This document shows, in pieces, positions 21,761 through 30,579 of a stretch of 55,038 nt of DNA. The DNA comes from an uncultured Clostridia bacterium. GTDB lineage: Bacteria; Bacillota; Clostridia; TANB77; CAG-508. How positions within the stretch are numbered: the first letter of the stretch is position 1; every line of letters begins with the position of its first letter. The position numbers were made by a program, and so were the translations under genes. The DNA is taken from the NCBI GenBank assembly GCA_944393755.1, contig CALYBF010000001.1, positions 1 to 55,038 on the forward strand, read 5' to 3'. Below the pieces are notes generated by a model that saw only the letters and a list, made by a program, of their open reading frames with translations, searched no databases and was not told the DNA's origin.

Positions 21761-24103
21761 TTAATTATCTATTATTTCTAAATTAGCAAATTTAGCCATT
21801 AATCTTTTGTGTCCTACCTTATCAAAGTTAATGTCTACTTTTAAATCATCATCTTCTGGTTCTACTTTATTTATTGTACCTTCACCAAATTTCTTGTGAT
21901 ATATTCTTACACCTGATTTATATTGTGATAAATCTACATTTGTATTATTTTTCTTTTTATTTAAATTACTTAAGAAGCTTTCTGCTGTTCTAAACATAAA
22001 GTTATTGTTATTATTATTTTTGTTTCCTATTCCATTATTTATTTTACTTGCTACCATAACTGGTTCTTTTGTATCTATTTTATAACTTTTTACTTTTCCG
22101 TTTCCATTATTTCCATAAGACCATTTATAGCTAGAGTCTTCAAACATTCTGTCTTTATTTGTTGTTTCTCCAAATGCTTCTTCATAGCCTTCTAATAATT
22201 CTTCTGGTATTTCTTCTAAAAATCTTGATACTTGGTTGTAACTTGTTGAACCAAATATTGTTCTTTGTTTACTACAAGTTAGAAATAGATGTTCTTTTGC
22301 TCTTGTAATTCCTACATAACACAAACGTCTTTCTTCTTCTAGTTCTTTTGGCTCTGATATTGATTTATATCCTGGGAATATTCCTTCTTCCATACCTACT
22401 AAAAATACTACTGGAAATTCTAGTCCTTTTGCACTATGTAATGTCATTAATGTAACATAGTCTGCATCTTCATCTAAATCATCTATATCACTAGATAATG
22501 TTATTCCCTCTAAAAACTGACTTAAACCATTTTCTGCCTCTTCTTCTTCGAATTCTATTGCAACTGTTAAAAATTCATCTAAGTTTTCAATTCTATTTTC
22601 TGCTTCTATTGTGTTCTCATTTTCTAGTGCTTTTATATATCCTGATTTTCTTAATGTTTCTTTTATTAAATCAGAAATATTCATATCATCTTTTTTAGCT
22701 TTTAATTCTTCAATTACATTTATAAATTCTCTTGAATTTATAAATACTCTATTTAAACCAAACTCATCTGCTCTTTTTATTATTTCATACATAGGAATTC
22801 CTGTGTCATTAGAAATTGCTTCTATTTTATCTAAGCTTGTTTTTCCTATTCCACGTTTTGGTTCATTTATTATTCTTCTTAAACTTAAGTTATCATTTGT
22901 GTTTTGTATTAATCTTAAATATGCAATTATATCTTTAATTTCTTTTCTTTCATAGAATTTTAGACCACCTATTATTTTATATGGTATATTTTCTCTTCTT
23001 AAGATATCTTCTATTGCTCTTGATTGTGTATTCATTCTATACAAAACAGCAAAATCATTATATTTATAATATTCTTCTCTTTTTAAATGTTCTATTTGTT
23101 CTACAATGTATCTTGCTTCATCATATTCATCTTCTGCTTGATATACTTTTGGCAAATTTCCTTCTTCATTTTGAGTCCATAATTCTTTTTTATATTTTAC
23201 TTCATTATTTGAAATAACACTATTTGCTGCTTTTAATATATTTCCTGTACAACGATAATTTTGCTCTAATTTTATTATTTTAGTTCCTGGGAAGTCTTTT
23301 TCAAAGTTTAATATATTTGATATATCTGCTCCTCTAAATGAATATATACCTTGGTCATTATCTCCAACAACTGTTATGTTTTTATATTTTGATGCTAAAA
23401 TTGTTACTAATGTAAATTGTGATTTATTTGTGTCTTGATATTCATCTACTAATACATATTTAAATTTATCACAATAATATTCTCTTATATCTTCATTGTC
23501 TTGTAATATTTCTATTGTATAATTTATAATGTCATCAAAATCTATTGCATTATTTTCTTTTAATCTTTTTTGGTATAATTCATATATATCTGCTATTTTT
23601 TCTTTTCTAAACTCACCATTTGTTCTTGCTCTATACATTTCTGGTGTTAACATTTCATTTTTTGCATTACTAATTTCTGATATTACTGCTCTTTCATTAA
23701 ATAATTTATCATCTATGTTTAAATCTCTTAAACAATTTTTTACTAATGTTCTTTGGTCTGTTGTATCAAATATTATAAAAGATGTTTCAAAACCTATTCT
23801 ATCTATAAATCTTCTTAATATCCTAACACAAATAGAGTGAAATGTTCCCATCCAGATGTCTCCTGCAACATCTCCAACTAACCCTACTATCCTTTCTTTC
23901 ATCTCATTTGCTGCTTTATTTGTAAAAGTTATTGCAAGTATATTCCAAGGTTTTACCCCTTTTTCTTTTATTAAATATGCTATTTTATGTGTTAATACTT
24001 TTGTTTTACCGCTTCCTGCTCCTGCTATTACTAAACAAGGTCCTTCTGTATTTACTACGGCTTCATATTGTTTATCATTTAATTCTTTTAATATTTCTGA
24101 CAT
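21761..24103 (-). CDS. pcrA: UvrD/PcrA-type DNA helicase
   Basis: About 780 aa from ATG 24103 (SD AAAGGA). Superfamily 1A motifs: GAGSGKTKVLTHKIAYL (Walker A), VDEYQDTNKSQF (DExx box), GDNDQGIYSFRGAD, LEQNYRC, TLMTLHSAKGLEFPVVF and ITRAKEHL. The C-terminal tail ends in a PcrA-like tudor segment (YKSGVRIYHKKFGEGTI). It is the housekeeping 3'-5' helicase that unwinds DNA in repair and removes RecA and replication blocks. Confidence 0.95.
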   Translation of the reverse strand: MSEILKELNDKQYEAVVNTEGPCLVIAGAGSGKTKVLTHKIAYLIKEKGVKPWNILAITFTNKAANEMKERIVGLVGDVAGDIWMGTFHSICVRILRRFIDRIGFETSFIIFDTTDQRTLVKNCLRDLNIDDKLFNERAVISEISNAKNEMLTPEMYRARTNGEFRKEKIADIYELYQKRLKENNAIDFDDIINYTIEILQDNEDIREYYCDKFKYVLVDEYQDTNKSQFTLVTILASKYKNITVVGDNDQGIYSFRGADISNILNFEKDFPGTKIIKLEQNYRCTGNILKAANSVISNNEVKYKKELWTQNEEGNLPKVYQAEDEYDEARYIVEQIEHLKREEYYKYNDFAVLYRMNTQSRAIEDILRRENIPYKIIGGLKFYERKEIKDIIAYLRLIQNTNDNLSLRRIINEPKRGIGKTSLDKIEAISNDTGIPMYEIIKRADEFGLNRVFINSREFINVIEELKAKKDDMNISDLIKETLRKSGYIKALENENTIEAENRIENLDEFLTVAIEFEEEEAENGLSQFLEGITLSSDIDDLDEDADYVTLMTLHSAKGLEFPVVFLVGMEEGIFPGYKSISEPKELEEERRLCYVGITRAKEHLFLTCSKQRTIFGSTSYNQVSRFLEEIPEELLEGYEEAFGETTNKDRMFEDSSYKWSYGNNGNGKVKSYKIDTKEPVMVASKINNGIGNKNNNNNNFMFRTAESFLSNLNKKKNNTNVDLSQYKSGVRIYHKKFGEGTINKVEPEDDDLKVDINFDKVGHKRLMAKFANLEIIDN

Positions 24104-24215
24104 TTTTACCATTCCTTTTTCGCTTTTTTGACTTTTTTAATTATACCAATTTTAATATTTTTTTACAAGCGAATACAAAAGTTTTTAACAAAAAAACTTC
24201 ACTTTGGAATAGTTT

Positions 24216-24680
24216 TTATTTTATTTTTTCTATCAATAGTTCTATACACTTACTTATTTCTTTTGAACAATCTAAATATGTTTCTTTATCATACCCCCAA
24301 GGGTCTTTTATATCTATTTTATTATGATTTTCTTCATCATAATTTACATATTCTTTCATTGTGAAAACTTTTCCCTTTAAGCTTGGATATAATTCTAATA
24401 CATCTTCTTTATGGTATTTTGTTGCACATAATATTAAGTCCATATTTTCTATATTGGAATTTTTAATATTTGTTGCTCTATGTTTTTTTAAGTCTACATT
24501 ATAATATTTTTCCATAATATATATTGCTTCCCAAGTAGACTTTTCACCATTATAAGCTGTTACTCCACAAGAATAGACTTTTACATTTTCTATTTTTAAA
24601 TCTTTTAGTCTTTTTTCTAACAAATGATGTGCCATTGCACTCCTACAAATATTTCCTGTACATACAAACATTATATTCAT
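24216..24680 (-). CDS. Low-molecular-weight protein-tyrosine phosphatase
   Basis: A 154-aa phosphatase with the catalytic loop VCTGNICRS at residues 6-14 and the general-acid region DIKDPWGYDKETYLDCSKEI. It overlaps the end of the DUF4143 ATPase gene by 4 nt (ATGA), so it is translated from the same mRNA. It may act on tyrosine or arginine phosphates. No cognate kinase is in the window. Confidence 0.92.
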   Translation of the reverse strand: MNIMFVCTGNICRSAMAHHLLEKRLKDLKIENVKVYSCGVTAYNGEKSTWEAIYIMEKYYNVDLKKHRATNIKNSNIENMDLILCATKYHKEDVLELYPSLKGKVFTMKEYVNYDEENHNKIDIKDPWGYDKETYLDCSKEISKCIELLIEKIK

Positions 24681-26245
24681 ATACCGTTTTCCTCCTCTAA
24701 GCCTAGTAAAAATAGAAAAGCATATGCTGGTATTTTTACTAATTTCTTTTTATTATCTAATTCTATAACTTCACTATCTAAATCATTTTTAGTAATTATG
24801 AATAGCCTATCATTTTTATCCGTTTTTGTAAATATTGGGTTATCTTTTTCTATATTTGTTTTTTCCCTATATTTTACTTCAATATACATATTTTCTTTTA
24901 CTGAATTTGTAACTACATCTATTTCTTTTCCTTTTTTATCTCTAAAAAAGCCAATATTTCCTGTTATTTTTTCCATATAAGTATGAATATGTCTATATAC
25001 TGCTGTTTCTACAACATATCCTAATTCTGTGCTACTTAGAGAATAATTTTGTTTCATTAAAACTGCGTTTCTTATTGCACTATCTACTATATATATTTTA
25101 GGGTTTGACTTTAATATTTTAACTCCACCTTCATTTAATGGACTACTTATATATATCAAATTTGCTTTTTCTAAAAGCCCTATATAATCTTGTACTGTTG
25201 GTACTGATACTTCTTCTAATGTTCTTGCTATTTTATTATAGCTTATAATATTTCCTGACTCATAACATAAGTATGTGAATATGTTTTCTAAAGTACTTAT
25301 ATTTCTTACTTTAAACGTTTCTGGTATATCATTTTTTATCGCTTTTTCTACTAAATCTTCTCTTAAGATTTTTTGCATAGCAACATCATCTGTAATTTTT
25401 ACCGCTTCTGGAAAACCGCCAATAAACAAATATCTATTAAAATCTTCTTTTATGGGTTCTAATATATTTATTAAGCTCTTTAATTCTTCTGTACTCATTT
25501 TTTCTAAATCTGTTATTTTTAAATCTTTTGGTATTTGTTTTTTTATGTTTCCAATCACAGATTTATAATTTGTAAATATTGATGTTATTTCTTCTGTATC
25601 TTTTGCTTTTAATAATTCTTTTCTTACATCATTTGGCAAGTCTTTTATTATATTTAATATATCTTCTCCTGTAATCTCATTTTCTTCATATAAAAGCTCA
25701 CAATATTCATAAAAAGATAAAGTTGGAACTGTTAGATTTATCCACCTTCCAACACCACTTTCCACACTTCCTTTTTCTAACTTTGTACTTGCACTTCCAG
25801 TGGCTAATATATTCCAATTTTTATTTGAATCATAAAATACTTTAAGCCAAGCATCCCAATTATTCGAGCTTTGTATTTCATCTAAAAATAAATATATTTC
25901 TCCTTTTGGTAAAACATAATTTATATAAATTTCTATTAATTTATTTATTTCATATGTTTTAAGAATTGGGTTATCTAAAGATATATATAATATATTTTTC
26001 TCATTAACACCTTTTTTTAATAATTCATTTATTATTTGATACATAATTGTGGTTTTACCAACACGCCTTGTTCCTGATAATAATACAAACCTTCTAATAT
26101 CACTATTTAAAAAAGCTTCTTTTGTGTCATAAAAAGCCTTTCTTTTCATATTCTTCAGATTTTCTTTTTTAACTGTCTTTGTTTTCCACCAATAATTATA
26201 TTCACTAAAAACTCTTATTACTTCTTCTTCTGATATAATCGCCAT
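24677..26245 (-). CDS. DUF4143-type AAA ATPase, copy 1
   Basis: About 522 aa from ATG 26245 (SD GGTGAT). The AAA_14 domain has VLLSGTRRVGKTTIMYQII (Walker A) and IYLFLDEIQ (Walker B). A winged-helix part (TYLCYESGNIISYNKIARTL) precedes a C-terminal DUF4143 nuclease-like region with KGKEIDVVTNSVKENMYIEVKY, a D-(E)xK arrangement. It has an insert relative to the two paralogues and is only distantly related to them. The biological role of this family is unknown. Confidence 0.85.
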   Translation of the reverse strand: MAIISEEEVIRVFSEYNYWWKTKTVKKENLKNMKRKAFYDTKEAFLNSDIRRFVLLSGTRRVGKTTIMYQIINELLKKGVNEKNILYISLDNPILKTYEINKLIEIYINYVLPKGEIYLFLDEIQSSNNWDAWLKVFYDSNKNWNILATGSASTKLEKGSVESGVGRWINLTVPTLSFYEYCELLYEENEITGEDILNIIKDLPNDVRKELLKAKDTEEITSIFTNYKSVIGNIKKQIPKDLKITDLEKMSTEELKSLINILEPIKEDFNRYLFIGGFPEAVKITDDVAMQKILREDLVEKAIKNDIPETFKVRNISTLENIFTYLCYESGNIISYNKIARTLEEVSVPTVQDYIGLLEKANLIYISSPLNEGGVKILKSNPKIYIVDSAIRNAVLMKQNYSLSSTELGYVVETAVYRHIHTYMEKITGNIGFFRDKKGKEIDVVTNSVKENMYIEVKYREKTNIEKDNPIFTKTDKNDRLFIITKNDLDSEVIELDNKKKLVKIPAYAFLFLLGLEEENGI

Positions 26246-26261
26246 ATCATCACCCACTTTT

Positions 26262-26318
26262 AAAATATAGTTTACAATTTATATATAATATTATAAACTA
26301 TATTTTATAAAAAGTCAA
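26262..26318 (-). promoter_or_regulatory. Promoter of DUF4143 copy 1 inside a 13-bp inverted repeat
   Basis: TTGACT (26318-26313), 17 bp, TATAAT (26295-26290). AAAATATAGTTTA (26262-26274) and TAAACTATATTTT (26294-26306) form a perfect inverted repeat spanning the spacer, -10 and leader. This is a good candidate operator. Confidence 0.65.
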
Positions 26319-26337
26319 TTTTTTATAAAATGCACTT

Positions 26338-27080
26338 TTATAATTTCGTTGCAAATATTCCTATTATAAATCCAAGCATATTACCTACTGCTGTCATTCT
26401 TCCTTTATATAAACTATTTGATTCTGGAATTAATTCTCCGAGATACTATATATAGCATTGCTCCTGCTGCAAAACTTAAACATATAGAAATTACTTGTTC
26501 TGAAATAGAACCTATAATTGCTCCAAAAAATGCTCCTATTCCTGTTGTTATTCCAGATAAAATCACATAAAAAATAACTTTACTAGGTTTCATACCACCA
26601 TTTTTCATAGGAATAGCCATTGAAATTCCTTCTGGTATATCATGAAAACAAATAGCAATTGCAAGGCTTAAACCTAGTTTTAAAGATGCTTCAAAACCAG
26701 ACCCGAATTGCTAAACCTTCCGGAAAATTGTGTATTGCTAAACCTATTGATACTATCATACCTGTTTTTAATAATTTGTTTTCTTTATTGTTTGTATGTA
26801 TTTTAGAACTAAATTTTCTATCTACTAATAAATCACAAAAAATCATAACAATTATTCCAAGTAAAATTCCTAAAATTGATTCAAAAATATTACTTATTTC
26901 TAAACTTTCTGGTATTAAATCAAAACATATTACTGACATCATAAGTCCTGATGCTAATGCTAATATAAAACTTAAAAATTTATTTGACTTTCTCTTTAAA
27001 ACAATTCCTAAAATTCCACCTAATGTCGTTCCAAATGTTCCAAAAAACAAACTTAGAAGCGTAGTTTTTACTATTTCCAT
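26338..27080 (-). CDS. ZIP family metal transporter with two CGG +1 frameshifts
   Basis: Three frames joined at two sites give one protein of about 246 aa. Segment 1 runs to HNFPEGLAI, the first ZIP metal site. The zero frame then reads CGG; skipping C gives GSGFEASLKLGLSLAIAICF and HDIPEGIS, the second metal site. At TCT CGG AGA, skipping C turns YIVS-RR into YIVSGELIPES..., followed by LYKGRMTAVGNMLGFIIGIF. All eight expected helices are then present. The family imports zinc, iron or manganese. A leader hairpin (CTTACAAT/ATTGTAAG) precedes the SD. Two independent breaks that both lose nothing argue against simple decay. Confidence 0.85.
26438..26440 (-). other. CGG +1 frameshift site 2, ZIP transporter
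   Basis: Zero frame GTA TCT CGG AGA; +1 frame TCT (C) GGA GAA, restoring Ser-Gly-Glu-Leu-Ile-Pro-Glu of the last helices. Confidence 0.75.
26703..26705 (-). other. CGG +1 frameshift site 1, ZIP transporter
   Basis: Zero frame GCA ATT CGG GTC; +1 frame ATT (C) GGG TCT, restoring Ala-Ile-Gly-Ser-Gly-Phe. An SD-like GGAAGG lies 9 nt upstream of ATT's end. Confidence 0.75.
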
Positions 27081-27165
27081 AAAAAAACTCCTTACAATCT
27101 ATTTATTTAAATCTATTGTAAGAAGTTTATTTTTATTCTTATTATTTTATTTAAGAAGCTTATTT

Positions 27166-27720
27166 TTATATTTTTTTATTTAATGTTTTTTCTTCTATTA
27201 CATTTCCTTCTATATCTTTTAACACTAATCTATTTTCGTCAAATATTAAATAACTATGTTTACTATTTTCTTTAGGTAAAGATATTGAGCCTGGGTTTGC
27301 AAATATAATTCCATCTTTTTCTTTTATAAAACCTATATGGAAATGACCATACATCATAATATCTATTTTTATTCCTAATGGTGGCATATTATCTATATTA
27401 TATTTATGTCCGTGTGATAAAAATACATTATAACCATTTACGTTTAATTCTATATATTCTTTTAAAGGAAACTCTGAAATCATTTCATCTACTTCAGCAT
27501 CACAATTTCCTTTTGTAACCATTAGTTTATCTTTTAATGAATTTAAAATTTTAGAAACTTCCATTGGGTTATATTCATCTGTTAAATTGTTTCTTGGTCC
27601 GTGATAATACAAATCTCCTAAAAGTGCTATTTTGTCTGGCTTTTCTTTTTCTACTATCTCTAATATTTTTTTAGCATAATATAAAGAACCGTGAATATCA
27701 GATATTACTAATAATTTCAT
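27166..27720 (-). CDS. YfcE/MJ0936-type metallophosphoesterase
   Basis: A 184-aa phosphodiesterase. Metal-binding motifs: LVISDIHGS, LLGDLYYHG, VTKGNCDAE, LSHGHKYN and MYGHFHIG. It overlaps the end of prfA closely (2-bp spacing), so it is cotranscribed. The natural substrate is not established for the family. Confidence 0.9.
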   Translation of the reverse strand: MKLLVISDIHGSLYYAKKILEIVEKEKPDKIALLGDLYYHGPRNNLTDEYNPMEVSKILNSLKDKLMVTKGNCDAEVDEMISEFPLKEYIELNVNGYNVFLSHGHKYNIDNMPPLGIKIDIMMYGHFHIGFIKEKDGIIFANPGSISLPKENSKHSYLIFDENRLVLKDIEGNVIEEKTLNKKI

Positions 27721-27721
27721 A

Positions 27722-28783
27722 TTATTCGTCGTCTCCTTTTAATTTTTCTGCTCTGTCTGCTGCAATTAAATTATCTATCATTTCGTCTAAATCACCATTT
27801 AAGAAATTTTCTATTTGATATATACTCATACCTATTCTGTGGTCTGTTATTCTTCCTTGAGGGTAATTGTATGTTCTTATTTTTTCGCTTCTATCTCCAG
27901 AACCTACTTGAGACCTTCTCTCACTTGCTATACTGTTATCTTGTTTTGCTTTTTCTATTTCATAAAGTTTTGTTCTAAGCATTTTCATTGCGTTATCTCT
28001 ATTTTGGAATTGTGATCTTTCTGTTTGGCACTCTACTGTAATTCCTGTTGGTATGTGTATTAATCTTACAGCAGATGAAGTTTTATTAATATGTTGTCCG
28101 CCTGCTCCTGAAGACCTAAACACTTCCATTTTTATGTCTGCTGGGTTTATTTCTATTTCTACATCTTCTACAACTGGTAAAACCGCAACTGTTACTGTTG
28201 ATGTGTGTATTCTTCCACTACTTTCTGTATCTGGTACTCTTTGTACTCTGTGTACTCCACTTTCGAATTTTAATCTACTATATACACCTTTTCCTGTAAT
28301 CATAAAAGATATTTCTTTATATCCACCAAGTCCTGTTTCATTTTCATTTAAAATTTCTACTTTCCAATGTTTTTTCTCTGCATACATTGAATACATTCTA
28401 AATAATGTCCCTGCAAATAATGCTGCTTCTTCTCCGCCTGCTCCTGCTCTTATTTCACAGATAATGTTTTTATCATCATCTGGGTCTTTTGGAATTAATA
28501 AAAATTTTAATTGTTCTTCTAATTTTGGAAGTTGTTCTTTTTTATCATAATATTCTGTTTCTGCAAGTTCTTTCATTTCTGGGTCTGTCATTAATTCTTC
28601 TGCTTCTTCCATTTCTTGTTTTACTTTTTTATATTCTCTAAATTTTTGTACTAATTCTTCCAAATCAGAATGTTCTTTCATTGCTTTTTTCCACTCTGTT
28701 TGATTAGATATTAAATCTGGGTTTGATATTTCCTTTGTTAATTCCTCATACCTTTTTTCTATTGCCTCTAATTTCTCAAACAT
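27722..28783 (-). CDS. prfA: Peptide chain release factor 1
   Basis: A 353-aa release factor that terminates translation at UAA and UAG. The GGQ motif is in SSGAGGQHINKTSSAVRL. The tripeptide anticodon region is at GVHRVQRVPDTESSGRIHTST, with the PxT-like PDT. Length is normal. It is the first gene of a two-gene unit with the phosphoesterase. Confidence 0.97.
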   Translation of the reverse strand: MFEKLEAIEKRYEELTKEISNPDLISNQTEWKKAMKEHSDLEELVQKFREYKKVKQEMEEAEELMTDPEMKELAETEYYDKKEQLPKLEEQLKFLLIPKDPDDDKNIICEIRAGAGGEEAALFAGTLFRMYSMYAEKKHWKVEILNENETGLGGYKEISFMITGKGVYSRLKFESGVHRVQRVPDTESSGRIHTSTVTVAVLPVVEDVEIEINPADIKMEVFRSSGAGGQHINKTSSAVRLIHIPTGITVECQTERSQFQNRDNAMKMLRTKLYEIEKAKQDNSIASERRSQVGSGDRSEKIRTYNYPQGRITDHRIGMSIYQIENFLNGDLDEMIDNLIAADRAEKLKGDDE

Positions 28784-28895
28784 ATTTATTCTCCTCCATA
28801 TTTTTTAACAATAGTTATTATACTACATTTTATAGGTTATTACAAGAGTAAATTGTTTAGATTATCCTTGACCGTATGTTTGTTTAGCAAATATA

Positions 28896-28937
28896 AAAAA
28901 AGCATTGTAGTAGCAAAAATTACTATTATGCTTTTTT
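28896..28937. terminator. Terminator-like hairpin
   Basis: AAAAAAGCAT..TAGTA pairs with TACTA..ATGCTTTTTT. It lies in the 324-bp gap between prfA and the AlbA_2 gene, both minus strand. Since it is not directly after a gene, what it terminates is unclear. Confidence 0.55.
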
Positions 28938-29054
28938 CTTTATAATTTACAATTATTATATAATGTTAATATTTATGTAACATATATTTTTTGCACAATT
29001 TAATAAAAATACTTGATAGTTTTTATTATATAAAATTAAATATATAAATCTCAT

Positions 29055-29101
29055 GAGCTCTGCAGAATTCTCTGCAGAGCTCTGCAGAATTCTCTGCAGA
29101 G
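29055..29101. repeat. Two tandem 22-bp palindromic repeats
   Basis: AGCTCTGCAGAATTCTCTGCAG occurs twice head to tail (29056-29077, 29078-29099), then AG. Each unit is itself nearly self-complementary. GC-rich relative to its surroundings. It lies 7 nt past the stop of the AlbA_2 gene and, on the minus strand, could act as its terminator or an RNA-stability structure. Confidence 0.7.
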
Positions 29102-29107
29102 AATTTT

Positions 29108-30532
29108 TTATTTTTTTATTTTCCATAAAGACTTAGTATCAGAGCCTAAATTTTCTATCATATTCTTTTTTCTTAAATAGGTTAATGCTGTTCTAATTTT
29201 ATTATTTATATTTTTTTCTTCTCCTTGTAATTGTGGATAAATATAATTATTTATTTCTTTTCTAGTTCTTCCTTCACTTTTATCAATATATTCTAAAATT
29301 AAATTTCTTAATGATGCTGAATCAATATAATCTTTTTTATTATTTCTTTCATTAATTAATGGAATTTTAACTTTAAATATTTCATCATCAATAAATTCTG
29401 GTAGACCACCACTATAAATTCTTGTATATTTTACAATTTTTCTAATTCCTGAACCTAATTCATCAGCCAAACCTATTTCTTTAAAAAAACTAGCAATTTT
29501 AGGATTTTTAGGGTATGGTGAGTAATTATTTAAATCTATATATCCTATAATTCTTGGTTTATTTGCATTTTCAGTTAAAATATCTTTACTTGTAATGATT
29601 AACTTTGCTGGATAAGGATTAGAATACTCTCTGTGTATTAATAAGTTAGCACATAGTTCACGTGCAATAACATCTCTCACATTAATCCTTTGATCTTCTT
29701 CTATATAAAATTTATCATTTAAATGTTTTTTTATAAAATTAGTTAATCTTTCGTAGCTTTCCAACAAATTAGTTTTTATATCATCTCTATCATCATATCT
29801 ATCTAAATTTTTTATTTTTAATATAGCATCCGTTCTATAATATGATAATGCGGAAGATATTACTTCATCTTTTCCAAATAATAATATGCAAGCTAAATTA
29901 AAACCTTCTTCTCCTGTTTGTAAATTTTTTTCGTATAATCCCGCACTTCTTAACATTTCTAAATCTTTCATTTTTGCCCAAGGATGATTCGAAGTTCGGT
30001 TTGATGCCATTATTCTTGCTTTTTCAATTAAATCTATTCTTAAATCATTAAAGGTTGCATAAGGAAATATTTTATTTTCAATATAAGTACTACTTTTTCT
30101 TATGTATAAATCGGAAATCAGCATAGTATTATTACTTATATCAAAATCTCCTTCCAGCTTTCTATCATATATCTTATTTGCAGTTCTATGAACATCTGAA
30201 CTTTCATAAACATAAATATGCAAAATATATTTTTCTTTATATACATATTCTTTTATATCTAAATGTGCTGTTGGAAATAATTTTTCTGGATTATTACATT
30301 GTGATACAAAATCTTTTTCCATTTCTTTTAGATAGTCTTTATAAACACCTATTATTTCTCCATTATCTTTTACTCCAAGAAAAATATGACCGCCACTTCT
30401 ATTGAGCATTGAACATATACTCTCAAATAAGCTACTTGGTAACTTTTTCTTTGCTTCTTTAAATTCAACCGTTATGCTTTCTCCCTTTCTTATAATCTTT
30501 TGAAGATTAATTGGTAGTTCTTCACACTCCAT
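29108..30532 (-). CDS. AlbA_2/Schlafen-type ATP-binding protein
   Basis: A 474-aa protein. The N-terminal AlbA_2 domain has ESITVEFKEAKKKLPSSLFESICSMLNRSGGHIFLGV. A GHKL-like C-terminal half (HATPase_c_4) has RELCANLLIHREYSNPYPAKL and KEIGLADELGSGIRKIVKYTRIY. A short winged-helix end follows (TRKEINNYIYPQL). Annotated in many genomes as putative transcriptional regulator; AlbA_2/Schlafen domains also act in defence. It stands alone with its own SD (AAAGGAG). Confidence 0.85.
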   Translation of the reverse strand: MECEELPINLQKIIRKGESITVEFKEAKKKLPSSLFESICSMLNRSGGHIFLGVKDNGEIIGVYKDYLKEMEKDFVSQCNNPEKLFPTAHLDIKEYVYKEKYILHIYVYESSDVHRTANKIYDRKLEGDFDISNNTMLISDLYIRKSSTYIENKIFPYATFNDLRIDLIEKARIMASNRTSNHPWAKMKDLEMLRSAGLYEKNLQTGEEGFNLACILLFGKDEVISSALSYYRTDAILKIKNLDRYDDRDDIKTNLLESYERLTNFIKKHLNDKFYIEEDQRINVRDVIARELCANLLIHREYSNPYPAKLIITSKDILTENANKPRIIGYIDLNNYSPYPKNPKIASFFKEIGLADELGSGIRKIVKYTRIYSGGLPEFIDDEIFKVKIPLINERNNKKDYIDSASLRNLILEYIDKSEGRTRKEINNYIYPQLQGEEKNINNKIRTALTYLRKKNMIENLGSDTKSLWKIKK

Positions 30533-30579
30533 AACAATTGTCTCCTTTCGTTTAACTATTAATACTATAATGTTTTATA

